DNA of 64,000 nucleotides, from contig NW_024037072.1 in the NCBI RefSeq assembly GCF_015706575.1, positions 17,795,162 through 17,859,161 on the forward strand, in the 5' to 3' direction. Of this stretch, positions 43,684 to 54,070 are shown in pieces; the stretch's first letter is position 1, and every line of letters begins with the position of its first letter. The notes beneath the pieces were generated by a model. The model did no database searches, was not told where the DNA came from, and was given only the letters and a program-made list of their open reading frames with translations. The translations under genes and the position numbers were made by a program. The DNA comes from Patiria miniata (lineage: Eukaryota; Echinodermata; Asteroidea; Valvatida; Asterinidae).

Positions 43684-45143
43684 ATGTATCCTGTTTTATT
43701 CTTTCACAAGTTAGGCTCTTGTCAGACAGAAGGTTGGTCCAACGAAATCATCAACACTACACAAGGATCTCTGTTTGGTACGACCTATTTTGTTCTAAAC
43801 GGGAGTGTAACGGCCTACAAAGGGATACGTTATGCTGAGCCGCCGGTAGGATCACTGCGATTTGCTAAACCCATACCCAAAGAGCCATGGCAGGGCGTGC
43901 TGAACGCGACGGCATATGGGCCCAATTGCCCGCATCCAATGAATGGAGATTGGGACGAAGACTGTCTGACTCTGAATATATTCGTTCCCGAGGTCAATTT
44001 CTCCTCATCAGAGGTTTCATTCCCAGTCATGATTTGGATTCATGGTGGCGGCTTTAGTTTCGGGGCTGGGGCGTTCTATGATGGGTCCATCCTAGCCGAT
44101 CTTGGGCGTGTTGTTGTAGTGACTGTCAACTACCGTCTCGGCGTTCTGGGATTTCTCAGCACTGGAGACAACTCGGCCAAGGGAAACTACGGGCTCTGGG
44201 ATCAACGCCTGGCCATGCAATGGGTCAAGGAACATATCGGCAATTTTCACGGTGATCCGGATATGATAACAATCTTCGGGGAGTCTGCCGGTGCAATAAG
44301 TGCTGCGATGCAAGCGATTTCCCCTCTCAACGACAGAAGTCTATTTCAAAGAGTAGTCTTAGAAAGTGGAACAGCTCACCGGGTTTTTACAAATTCACAT
44401 CAAGAAGCAGCAATGCGGACCAAACAACTGGGTAGTCTCTTGCAATGTGAGGAGTTGGCTGACTCAAGGCAATTGATAGATTGTCTGCGTGCTGCATCAG
44501 TCGACGATATTCTAACAGCTGCAGCTAAATTACCAGTTACGATCGTTCAGTTATCTCCTTACTATCCAATCGTCGACGGAGACTTCTTCCCCGACTACCT
44601 CCACCGTCTATCCGCTTCAGGACTCGCTAGTCAGTATGACTTCATGGTTGGGATAAACAGCGACGAAGGGAGTCTCGCTCTATACGCTGAAATCCTGCCT
44701 CCCATCCTTGACTCATTTGGAATGTCCTTGGTGATAGGTGAAGCAATGAAGTCTCTCTATCAGTGTAGCAACTACCAGGAGTTGACAGAGACTGCCAAGT
44801 TTATATACACGGCTAGCTCAGGCCTCGAAGATCTGAGGCAAAATTTGCGTGTTGTGCTTGATCTCTCTGGTGATTCTATCTTCTTGGCACCTGCTGTCGT
44901 GACCGCACGTGACCACTCCCGTCCGTCTTACAAATACAACTCCACGAACACCTACATGTATTACTTCACATACCTCTCGGAGGTTGACAATAACACCTTC
45001 CCACCTGACCTGATAGACGGTGCTGGACATGGTTTTGAGATCGGATTTGTATTCGGAGCCTATTTGTGGTCCCATCCGGAGAGTGTGTCTGCTTTGCTCA
45101 GTGAATCGATGTTGGGCTACTGGACAAACTTTGCTAAGACTGG
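43684..45143 (+). CDS. Esterase gene exon 1: catalytic domain
   Basis: 487 codons. Alpha/beta hydrolase with oxyanion hole IHGGGFSFGAG, nucleophile elbow FGESAGA (Ser201, codon 44284-44286), acid in NSDEGS (Glu328) and His449 in GAGHGFE, so the triad is complete. EDCLTLNIF and NYRLGVLGFL are carboxylesterase signatures. NFTxS-type glycosylation sites and paired cysteines fit an extracellular place. The substrate cannot be told; the gorge lacks an evident choline-specific signature. Confidence 0.92.
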
Positions 45144-48100
45144 GTGAGTATTCAATATCTTAAAATCGAAACCCTACAATGATTCTGATTGTTCATTACA
45201 TGGATATCTGATGCCTTTTTTTCCACGACACAATATCCAAGATATGCTTACGTCTTGCGAGAAATGTTCCTTCCTCACTTTAGTTATTTATTGGTAGATT
45301 TATATATACTTGAGATTATAATTTTGTTCTTTTCATTTTGGGCTACTGGACAAACTTTGCTATTCAATGAGTATTCAATATCTTAAAATCGAAACCCTAC
45401 AATGATTAGTAATCATTTTACAGCGGCGAGGAACAATTAACCGGGCAGACTACGTATAATTGCCCAAACCAGAGTCGTTCATTATTGTCCGACCTGGTGT
45501 CAGTTTGGGCTGATGATCCGTCCATTGATTTGCAGAATATATAGGCCTACTGTTACTCAATTTCAAATAATACATTTTTTAAGGGTCGCTTTTTTTGACT
45601 ACTTACCCCAAAAACTACCAGTTAAAGAGACGGAAGAAATTTAATAAACTTTTTCCAAACAATCTTCAAAAAGGCCACGAAGGCTATTTCTAAGCCGTTT
45701 ATCAAAAGCAACCAAAAAAGCACCCCCTCCAAACAAAACCCATGAAACCTAATTTTTAAAAAGATTTGAAACCAAAACATGACCATTTATTTTGCTTATA
45801 AGGCCATTTGTAACAATTGAAACTGAGATACTTTTAAATGCTTGGAGAACTAAACTGCCAGCCCAAGCGAGTAAAAAGACAGTGTTTGCGCGCCTCACAA
45901 GACGTGGCAACATGACATCCTCCTGTTCAAAATAATGGTCAACCTCCGTGTGCCCAAAAGGCTCAGAAGCGACAGCGTACACTCTTTAATTGTCAAGAAA
46001 AACCCTTATCACTTTTGATCCAATAGTACCTTATTGAAACATCGACTACTGTACCACTACACTAATTTGGCTGCAATAAAAAGCGTAGAGGGTTTTGATT
46101 TCTTGGGGAGGTATCTCCACTTGGTTCATGAACCTTGGCAGCGTCTATATACAGGGTGAGTAACAAATAAGCGGAACCCAAACCCAAAATTATATTTCAT
46201 ATAAACAAAAATATGAACACCAAAAATAATAATGACTGGAAAGCGAATTTCATAAGCTACTTTTAATAAAAAAAAATACTGAAAATGCTCAATCCGTTTA
46301 AACAATATCACCATTTAAACACAATGGCCCTAAAACCTCTCTCGTCCAAAATGCGATCTCAAGAATCGTCGTCACAATTGTCTTCAAACATGCACCAGCG
46401 TTGAAACCTTAGTTTAAAATTTAAAATATTCAAAAATATTCAATAAAGTCCTTTTGAATGCCCGTCTTTTTTTTAAGTGGGTTTTATTAATCTTAAAGTT
46501 TGCCTAACAACGATTGTTTATTGTGTACTACAAGTTGTTGAAACAAGTATTCTTTGTCATTTTCTTTGTTGTTCCAAGCAGTTAGAATAAACAAATTGCT
46601 TTTTCTTACGAAACAGGTTTAAGATGATATTCTTTGAACGGATTGAGCAATTTCATTTTTTTTTCATCGAAAAGTAGCTTATGAACTTGGCTTTCCAGAC
46701 ATTATTGGTGCTTTTTTAATATGAAATATATTTGGGGTTTGGGTTGCGCATTTGGTTTTACTCACCCTGTATATTAAAAAAGTAATGCCTTACCTGAATA
46801 AAATTATAACAAGAGGCAACGTTGGTTTTATATTTTATACAATTACTGCGAAAAAAACTGCTTGTATGCATGGCGAAATAACGAAATTCATTTATTTACA
46901 AAGTGGGTGGTAAAGCTCTTCGCAAACAAGACCATAGTTCAGGTTCAGCGACAAAAAGATCATGGCAACCGTCAGTATTTATCTTTTCGGTCTCTAAGAG
47001 ATTATTAAGAGTTTTTTTTTGTGCAAGCTATTGACAAAAGATCGAGAATAAATTAATCATCTATGGAATGACATCCATAATACCTCCACACTGTAATATA
47101 ACAAATGAGACAAGTTGAGGCTGTAAATCTTGCAACAGTTCTAATTACTTTTATGCAGGTAACTCTGTTACTGTCTTGCAAAGTAGTCCATGCCAGACTT
47201 CTGGTCCTCTTTATGAACGCAGGAGTTTGAAGTGTGGCAGGCACATTTTGTGCAATGACATTGCGACGTTGACAACATATAGGGCCGCGAATTTTTTTTT
47301 TTCCCCAAACAACTTCCGTTTCCCATCTTCTGATTGTCCATTACATGGATATCTGATGCCTTTTTCTCCACGACACAATATCCAAGATATGCTTGCGTCT
47401 TGCGAGAAATGTTCCTTCCTCACTTTAGTTATTTATTGTTAGATTTATATTATACTTTAGATTATAATTTTGTTCTTTTTATTTTCAGCGATCCCAATGG
47501 AGATGGTCTTCCTGAGTGGCCAGAGTTCGATGCTGAAAATGAGACTTACATCATCTTGGAGCCGAACATCACAACAGGACAGCACCTCAAGGCAGACAAG
47601 ATGGCCTTATGGAATGACTACATCCCTTCAAATGCCGTGCCTGCTGACCCTAACTCTCAATGCTCTATCGATGTCCCGGTAAGAAGTGGCACTATGGACA
47701 AGTCTGACACCAAGACGGTGGAGATCACAACTGAAGACGGTTTATACGTCTTAGGGTCTGTGGTTGGTTCCTTGAGAGTTGCTGACGAGGCGATGGGTGG
47801 GGAGGAGATTGCCGAGTACTTGGGAATCCCTTATGCAAAACCACCCGTCGGTGATTTGCGATTCAGACCGCCTAAAGATACGGGATCGTGGAATGAACCA
47901 CTCGGAATACCAGAGATGCTACCGCCTGCCTGCCCACAGGGTGTTACCTTAGATCCTTGGATGGTTCGGATTGGGTTCAACCAAACCAGTGAAGACTGTC
48001 TGACTCTGAACATCCACGCACCAACAACAGGTGGTGCACTACCGGTCGTAGTTTTTGTCCATCCAGGTGCTGGAATTGCAGGCACGTCGTCAGTCTATGA

Positions 48101-49871
48101 CCCAATTCTGCTGGCCTCCAAGCTGAAAGCAGTTGTGGTTGTCCCCAATTACCGTCTGGGAGCTCTTGGGTTCCTGTCCACCGGAGATGAGAAAGCTCCT
48201 GGTAATTACGGACTGCACGACGTCCTGGCCGCTCTCACTTGGGTCAAAAAGTACATTGGGAGCTTTGGTGGGGATGCTGGGCGTATAACAGTCATCGGTC
48301 ACGGAGCAGGGGCTGAGCTTACTCACTTTCTGGTTCTATCTGAGAAGGCACAGGATCTTTTCCAACGAGCTGTGCTGATGAGTTCTACAGCCATCTCCCC
48401 TCCAGTCGACAACCAGATCCAACCCAATGCTCCAGAAAAGGCTCAAGCTCTAGCTATAGCCCTGGACTGTCCCATAACCAACAGTGAACTCATGATCAAA
48501 TGTCTCCGCGAAAAGCCAGCCTCAGATTTTGTACTCAAAACTCAGAACCCCCAATTCGGCCGTGCGTTTCCAGTTGTAGTGGACCATGACATTCTGACAG
48601 ATTCGCCAATGAATCTCCTTAAAGCCGGTAAATTCAGCAGCGTGGACCTCATCGTGGGAATGAATTCGGATGAAAATTCCGGACAGTCGTTCCATCTCCT
48701 ACCCAGCAATTTAAGCTACTGCTCAACGTCCGACGAAATCCAGCAAATCATACGAGAGGTCAGCCTGCTTTCGTTTCACAATCCAGAGGTGGCATCTGTC
48801 GCACTTGCTACTGAGTATCTGGGTAAAGGAGGACTTGATGACACCTGTCAGACGCGGGGTAGTTTCAGACAATTCATGCAGGATTACTTGTCAGTTTGGA
48901 GCACCTTGGACACAGCACGACTTCACTCTGACAATGGGAACGCTGTCTATGTTTACTCCTTCGACCACGAGCCACTAAAGCACTACAACAGCTTCTTGCC
49001 TCCACTAGCCGGACCGTCGCACGCCGATGATCTGCAGTTCCTTTTTGGAGATCCATATAGCCACCTATTGATGAATTCCAGCTTTCCTACCGGCTTCGAG
49101 ATAAACAGATGAGCCTTGAAATCATGACATCCCTGAGAAACTTCGTTCACGATGGGTAAGAAAACTCGTTATCCTCGGCTAAACGCAATTTCTCATGTGA
49201 GCTCAATTTAGAATTACACATTCTCTTGGACAGAGCTTGGACAGGGCGGTGAGTACAAGTGAAACAGTTGCTACAGAAAGGGTAGTGCCCTTTGTTAAAA
49301 TGTTATTATTTAGACAAGGACAAACAACAAGTTGTGAGGTAATTTCTTCAATACCAATGAAGAGTATAATTTTTTTTTTCAGGCACCCTGGAATGTCCCT
49401 CTCCGGAGCTGAGTGGCCCAACTTCGACTCGGACAACTTCAAGTTCATGACTCTTGACTCCTGTCCTGACGCTCGCTCAGGGGTTGACATCGGTTGGGAC
49501 CACATTCTACGCTTCTGGTCCGACTTGATACCGTCTGTGACAGCGCCCCCCCGCCTACATCTCCTCCAAAGCCTACTATATCTAAGCCTTGCATAATTGG
49601 GGAGAATATTGGTCTAAGTCTCTCCGTGGGTGAGGCTACCACTCTAATCCAAGCACTGATGGGGGTGAGCATAGGCCTTCTTGTTGTGGTGGTCTTTTTC
49701 TTAGGTGGATGCGTGGCATACAGGGCTCGAGCTATCAAATCCGAGTCCGGTAAGATGGGGGATGGTGGGATCGCGATGGTCGGTGGTAGTTATACCGGGG
49801 GACAGAATCCCTACAGTACGGAAAATGGTTTGATAGCATTGTCACGAGAGAGGCTAAATCAGATTCCATAA
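43684..49871 (+). CDS. Membrane-anchored tandem carboxylesterase / pseudo-esterase
   Basis: Three exons: 43684-45143, 47489-49155 and 49383-49871. Exon 1 and the start of exon 2 make a complete type-B carboxylesterase domain, exon 2 makes a second, and exon 3 adds its end, a PPTSPPKP stalk, a transmembrane helix (about 49653-49721, GVSIGLLVVVVFFLGGCVAY) and a cytosolic tail. Splices GG|GTGAG...CAG|C and GG|GTAAG...CAG|G are in phase 2 each time. Type I surface placement resembles neuroligin or neurotactin-like cholinesterase-fold adhesion proteins but with two domains. The frame as given breaks near 49107 and in a C7 run at 49546-49552; domain homology continues in the other frame each time, so these are either sequence errors or early decay. 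The N-terminus is uncertain: a signal-peptide-like frame starting at 43643 (MEGARVGFAFVLVKCILF) runs into this one out of phase. Confidence 0.8.
45114..45420 (+). repeat. Exon-edge tandem duplication inside the esterase intron
   Basis: GGGCTACTGGACAAACTTTG and the intron start (GAGTATTCAATATCTTAAAA) at 45114-45180 recur at 45346-45412. The block at 45184-45345 recurs at 47325-47487, directly before exon 2. So the exon end plus short intron was duplicated, and about 1.9 kb, including a MITE, now splits the second copy. Confidence 0.85.
46152..46769. mobile_element. TA-flanked foldback MITE, family 1, copy c (618 bp)
   Basis: CAGGGTGAGTAACAAATAAG to TTTTACTCACCCTG with TA on both sides and the same palindromic arms as copies a and b. 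Confidence 0.87.
46880..47165. repeat. Dispersed repeat, copy 1 (copy 2 at 52020-52295)
   Basis: TTTATTTACAAAGTGGGTGG, TTCAGGTTCAGCGAC, TATTGACAAAA, GGAATGAC and ACAAATGAGACAAGTT occur in the same order in both copies. Both end in a TTTTATGCA(G/A)GTAA stretch. The family is unknown; it might also be a piece of segmental duplication. Confidence 0.75.
47489..49155 (+). CDS. Esterase gene exon 2: end of domain 1 and pseudo-esterase domain 2
   Basis: Begins GDPNGDGLPEWPEFD, the usual carboxylesterase end, then a linker with Cys and a second fold (YLGIPYAKPPVGDLRF, SEDCLTLNIHAP, NYRLGALGFLSTGD). The nucleophile elbow is GHGAG, Gly in place of Ser at 48303-48305, and the oxyanion loop is VHPGAG in place of HGGGF; His is kept in GPSHADD and the acid in NSDEN. 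It is therefore expected to be inactive, as in neuroligins and neurotactin. The frame stops at 49110-49112, but MSLEIMTSLRNFVHDG, the expected continuation, follows in the next frame to a good donor at 49156. Confidence 0.87.
49383..49871 (+). CDS. Esterase gene exon 3: domain end, stalk, transmembrane helix, tail
   Basis: After a T-rich acceptor it reads MSLSGAEWPNFDSDNFKFMT, the final strand region of a cholinesterase fold, and a helix FWSDLIPSV. A run of seven C then separates this frame from the one that encodes PPTSPPKPTISKP, the transmembrane helix and a tail with RARAIK just inside the membrane (positive-inside rule). In the first frame the protein would end at about 49596 without an anchor. 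Confidence 0.75.
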
Positions 49872-52549
49872 CTGAAATCCCTAAAGGGCAAGACCAGTAC
49901 TTCGAGGAAGTAGAATTGTCAAGTTCTGACAGCGAATGGAGCAATGAATAAGCTTTGGTTTCAAAATTTATGGGATACAATTACAAAGCAGCTGACATTT
50001 CAAATTATAGCTTAGCAGGGAAGCAATATAATTATAAAAAAAAACCAATGAGGAAATACCTTAATTTTTTTTGTAGTCCCTGGAACGATCGGTTATTTTG
50101 CCAGGCTATTTGGGAATATATACATATATTAAAGAGAGTTTACTAATCTCATAAGAAAAACAAAATCCCTTGTTTTGTGTTCAATTTAAAATTTAAATTT
50201 GGGCCGGTAAATTAACCCTTCCAACTGGATTATTGAAGTACAACTCATCACATTTCATTGATTTATCTGTACCAGAAAATAAGGATTGGATTTACTGAAT
50301 TAGAAGTTTCCTCTCAGAACCCACTGCAAAGTGTATTACTACACCTTATGAATATTCATGATCAAATTAGAGCGCCTCATTGGCCTGGGCCGCGCGTCCA
50401 GGAAGTAAAAATGATACGCGTGCAGGTGACGTCATCCCCGATGAGTATCCAGCTCGCTGCCGTGCGGTAGTGTTTTTCTGGTAGCACCGAAAATTCCCTC
50501 TGGAACCCGCCTCGTAGAGATGTAGTCAATGGCATGCAATTTTTACGGAACCAGTCTGTTGTTGTAGTCCCTGTTACTACTGCAGCAAAGAGTGTTTGGC
50601 AACAGACTATTTCGACGATATGAATTTGATTTGTGCTAAATAAAGATGCAAAATCTACCAAGGCCGTTATCGACAAGGCAGTGAGGCTACTAAAAAGACT
50701 GTGAGGCTACTAAATATTTATGAGGTGTAGTAAAACAAATACAGCATGGTTCATTCCTGGACTGAGTAGTGGGAATTAGCTCGGTGTAGGTCAGCTTGAC
50801 TATAGTCAATTTTGATATATTTAGTTTAGAAAACATGTTTGTTTTAGTTATTTTAAAAATATATTAATACCAAAGTAATGTATGCCATTGAAGAGGTTAT
50901 TACCAATAAATTCAAATGAAATTTACAACAGAATTTAAAAGAAAAATGCGCGTTCCTGTTGGTTTCCATATTCTTCCCCCACCGGCAGACGGACTAGGTA
51001 ATATAAGGGGAAAAATATTGAACTGATGAATGTTTGGTGCTATAGGCACAGTACTAGTGCAACCATAGAGATGTCGTTTTCCATTAGATAAATAGGTGAA
51101 CAATTATTCGCTGATTAAATATTATATTCTTTTAACAAACGTTTCCAGCCACAATTCTTTTGGTTTTTTCTGAACATACTCTGATTTTAGACAGAGGGAG
51201 GCTATTTGTTCTAATTTTATTTACTTATTTTTTATTTTTCTGGTATATTTTTAATCACGTTTCCATTTTCAGTGGTATTTTAATGTTTTATGGAGATAAT
51301 CTTTGCGACTTTTTACCATTAAGCACCTGTGTTTTTTAATGTGCATATTGCTTTAATAGATTTGTATAGATTGCTTTATATATTCATAATATCATTTATG
51401 TGTGTATAGCCAGAGTAATTGGAATTGAAGGCCCTCGGGTCACAGTTTGTAGGTAAACTTGTTCAATTCCAGGCATATGCATGCCTCTTGCTTTCGTTCT
51501 TGTTCTGAACGTTTTTTATTGTTCGGATTTTCGTTATTTGTTTGTTTGTATGCCGAATAAAATGTATATTAATAAAAAAAAGATGGCATTCTGCAGAGGT
51601 TATAATTATCTGTATCTGACGGGCCTGACACCCCCCTACAAAAAAATGTCCGGATCCGCCCGGCATTATGCTTTACGGCTTAACCTTACATCATACTGGC
51701 GCAATAAAAACCTTGTACCTTTTCCCCCGTTTTTCAGTGCTACTTACATTTTGCTTGTTGGGTATAGTTCGAAAAATATCACTAATTCCACCTTCTTTTT
51801 GATTTTTCAATACGAAAAAAAGTGTGTGGGGGGGGGGGGCGCATCACGGTTCATTTACGGTTTGTGGCTCCAGTGCATGTCACGTCGCACACTTGGCTTG
51901 GATATGTGTGTATTTGATTATAGAAGTATAGAATTTGCCATATGAAAAGCCACCTTTGACTGAAACAAAAACCCAAAACGTGCATACGTACTTGTCCAAA
52001 GGGATTCAGAACTGCTCGCATGGCGAAGTTACTAACTTCGGTTTATTTACAAAGTGGGTGGTAAAGTCACTCGAATAAGTATATTCTTCGCAAACAGTAC
52101 CAAAGTTCAGGTTCAGCGACATCTTTTCGGTCACTAGGAGACTGATACGAGTTTTTTTGCACGTTATTGACAAAACATCGAGGATCAATGATTCGTCTAC
52201 GGAATGACAGCCGTAATACCTGCACACTATAACAAATGAGACAAGTTACTTGGCCGGAAATACAGCAGCGGTTTCAATTACTTTTATGCAAGTAAGGCCC
52301 CATAAATGTTTAGCGTCCAAGCCCGTTTCCTTTTTGGAGGCAACCTCTTTTTTTAACCGAAAAAATAATAAATTTTAAACTCAGTGACGTAATTTTAGCC
52401 TCTTTGTCTGTTGCATATAGCCCATTTAAAGCAGCTGGTGTGTCATTTCTTGAGTCCAAGTGGCGACCATTAAAAAAAAGCTGGTGGCTATCTTGAAAAT
52501 AGCCCGGTCGGGCGGCCATTTGGAGGGAAAAAAGGGCCTCCTCCTTGGC

Positions 52550-52990
52550 AATTATTGACGGGTCTCGGCCAGTCTTGGACAGTCTTCTCCTGTCTTGCCA
52601 GACTTGGACAAGTGACTTAACCTGATTAAGCCGGGCTTGGCAAATTTTGACCGGTCTTTGCCGGTCTGGCTGACCTTGGCCTGGCTTGAGCAGTCTGCTC
52701 CTGTTTTTGCCAGACTTGGCCGGACTTGTTCTGGCTTGACCAAGTTTGGCTGAACTTGCCTGGTCCACCACAATATGTGACCCACGTACACAACACCAGT
52801 CTATGGTCGGTCTTGCCCGGCCCTCTGCCAGTCTGACCGGTATTGGCCGGAATTGGCCAGTCTTGGTTGGATTAACCGAACTTGGACAGTCTTGGCGGGT
52901 CTTGGCTAGTCTAAAAGGATCTTCTCCGCCGGTCTTGGCTTGGCCAGACATGGTTGGGCTTGCCCAGGCTTGGCTGGTGTAGGTCGGGCT
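52550..52990. repeat. Degenerate CTTGGCCGGTCTTG array
   Basis: About 440 bp of imperfect short repeats of CTTGGCCRGTCTTG / CAGACTTGG. It yields a 213-codon open frame on the minus strand (KTGQ, RPSLAKT-like repeats) that is a repeat artefact. Low-order periodicity of about 10-12 bases. Confidence 0.75.
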
Positions 52991-53013
52991 TTGCCGAACA
53001 TTACAAACATTAC

Positions 53014-53531
53014 TTAAAGCTATAGTCCATCATTTGCAGCCATCCGAAAAGTAACTGGCGTAATTATTGTTGAAAAACAAACTTGGTTGAAAGATAGTAA
53101 GGGAACTAAACTCCCTGTGAAATTATTCTTTCTGGGAAGCTGTCATTTTGAAGTAATCAACGAAAGAAGGCATTTCCAACGGTGATTCTTAAGAAGCACC
53201 GTAGGAAAATTTAAATTAGTAGTTCGTTTTGTTATTCAGCGCAGCGCGCACAAGTATTGGAACGACGTACACGCGCGCGCGGTTGTATAATTCGTCGGAT
53301 CAGTGCGCGACGTCGCGTATAGCTGCAATTCAAAACAATTCAAAACATGATTCAGTAACTTTTGATTTGAAATTGAGATCTTAGAAAGCTGTTTTTCTCG
53401 GAATGTACAGCTGAAGCTTAGCTGAAACTTCATCAGGTTAGTTGCTCAGTATCCTTCATTAGAATTTGAACTCTTTTGTTGCTTCAAATGAACAAAATGC
53501 ACAAATTACAAATGATGGACTGTAGCTTTAA
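53014..53531. mobile_element. TTAA-flanked MITE, family A, copy 3
   Basis: TTAAAGCTATAGTCCATCAT to ATGATGGACTGTAGCTTTAA, 518 bp. It differs from copies 1 and 2 by scattered substitutions only. Confidence 0.88.
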
Positions 53532-53726
53532 ACATATATTTACTTGAGTTTAAAAAGCCACAAATATTTAAGACTCCATTTAACTGCAGTGATGAAAAAA
53601 AAAGCGATTTGATAGCTTAGTCCGTCCCTCGAGTGATCGATATTCATCTGCGGGAAAAACCCATTTAGCAGGATTAGATTCATCTGCAGTTATTGCACGA
53701 GGTCACGTCAAAGTGGGTCCGCTCAT

Positions 53727-54070
53727 GTCCGACGTCTCATAGGTCCGACGCCTCATAAGTCCGACAGTTCGGAATTATGAGGCGTCGGACTTATGAGGTG
53801 TCGGACTTATGAGGTGTCGGACTTATGAGGTGTCGGACTTAATGAGGCATCACATTTATTTACTCCGCCTCATAGGTCCAACGCCTCATAGGTCCAACGC
53901 CCCATAAGTCCGACGCCTCATAGCTCTGACGCCTCATAAGTCCGAAACAGTGTTTGTCCATTGTCGGACTTAAGAAGCGTCGGACTTATGAGGCGTCGGA
54001 CCTATGAAGGGAATGTATGCCTCACAAGTCCGACGCCTCATAAAATTATGTCCGACGCCTCATAAGTCCG
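53727..54070. repeat. Bidirectional TCCGACGCCTCATAAG minisatellite
   Basis: About 18 units of a 16-17 bp word present in both orientations: CCTCATAAGTCCGACG blocks at 53730-53765 and 53870-53945, and the complement ATGAGGTGTCGGACTT at 53776-53840 and 53965-54005. The mix of orientations lets the array fold on itself. Confidence 0.9.

Larger units (their letters stand above)
45144..47488. other. Esterase intron 1
   Basis: Holds the exon-edge duplication, unique AT-rich DNA, a family 1 MITE (46152-46769) and a repeat (46880-47165) also present at 52020-52295. No coding exon was recognised. Confidence 0.75.

Noticed and set aside
43679-43714. A 36-base intron that would join the signal-peptide-like frame at 43643 to the esterase
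   Set aside because: Too short for an animal spliceosomal intron, and the join would be out of phase with the esterase frame.
52310-52951. 213-codon open frame on the minus strand
   Set aside because: Built from a degenerate CTTGGCC repeat array; the repeated KTGQ and RPSLAKT-like peptides reflect the DNA repeat.
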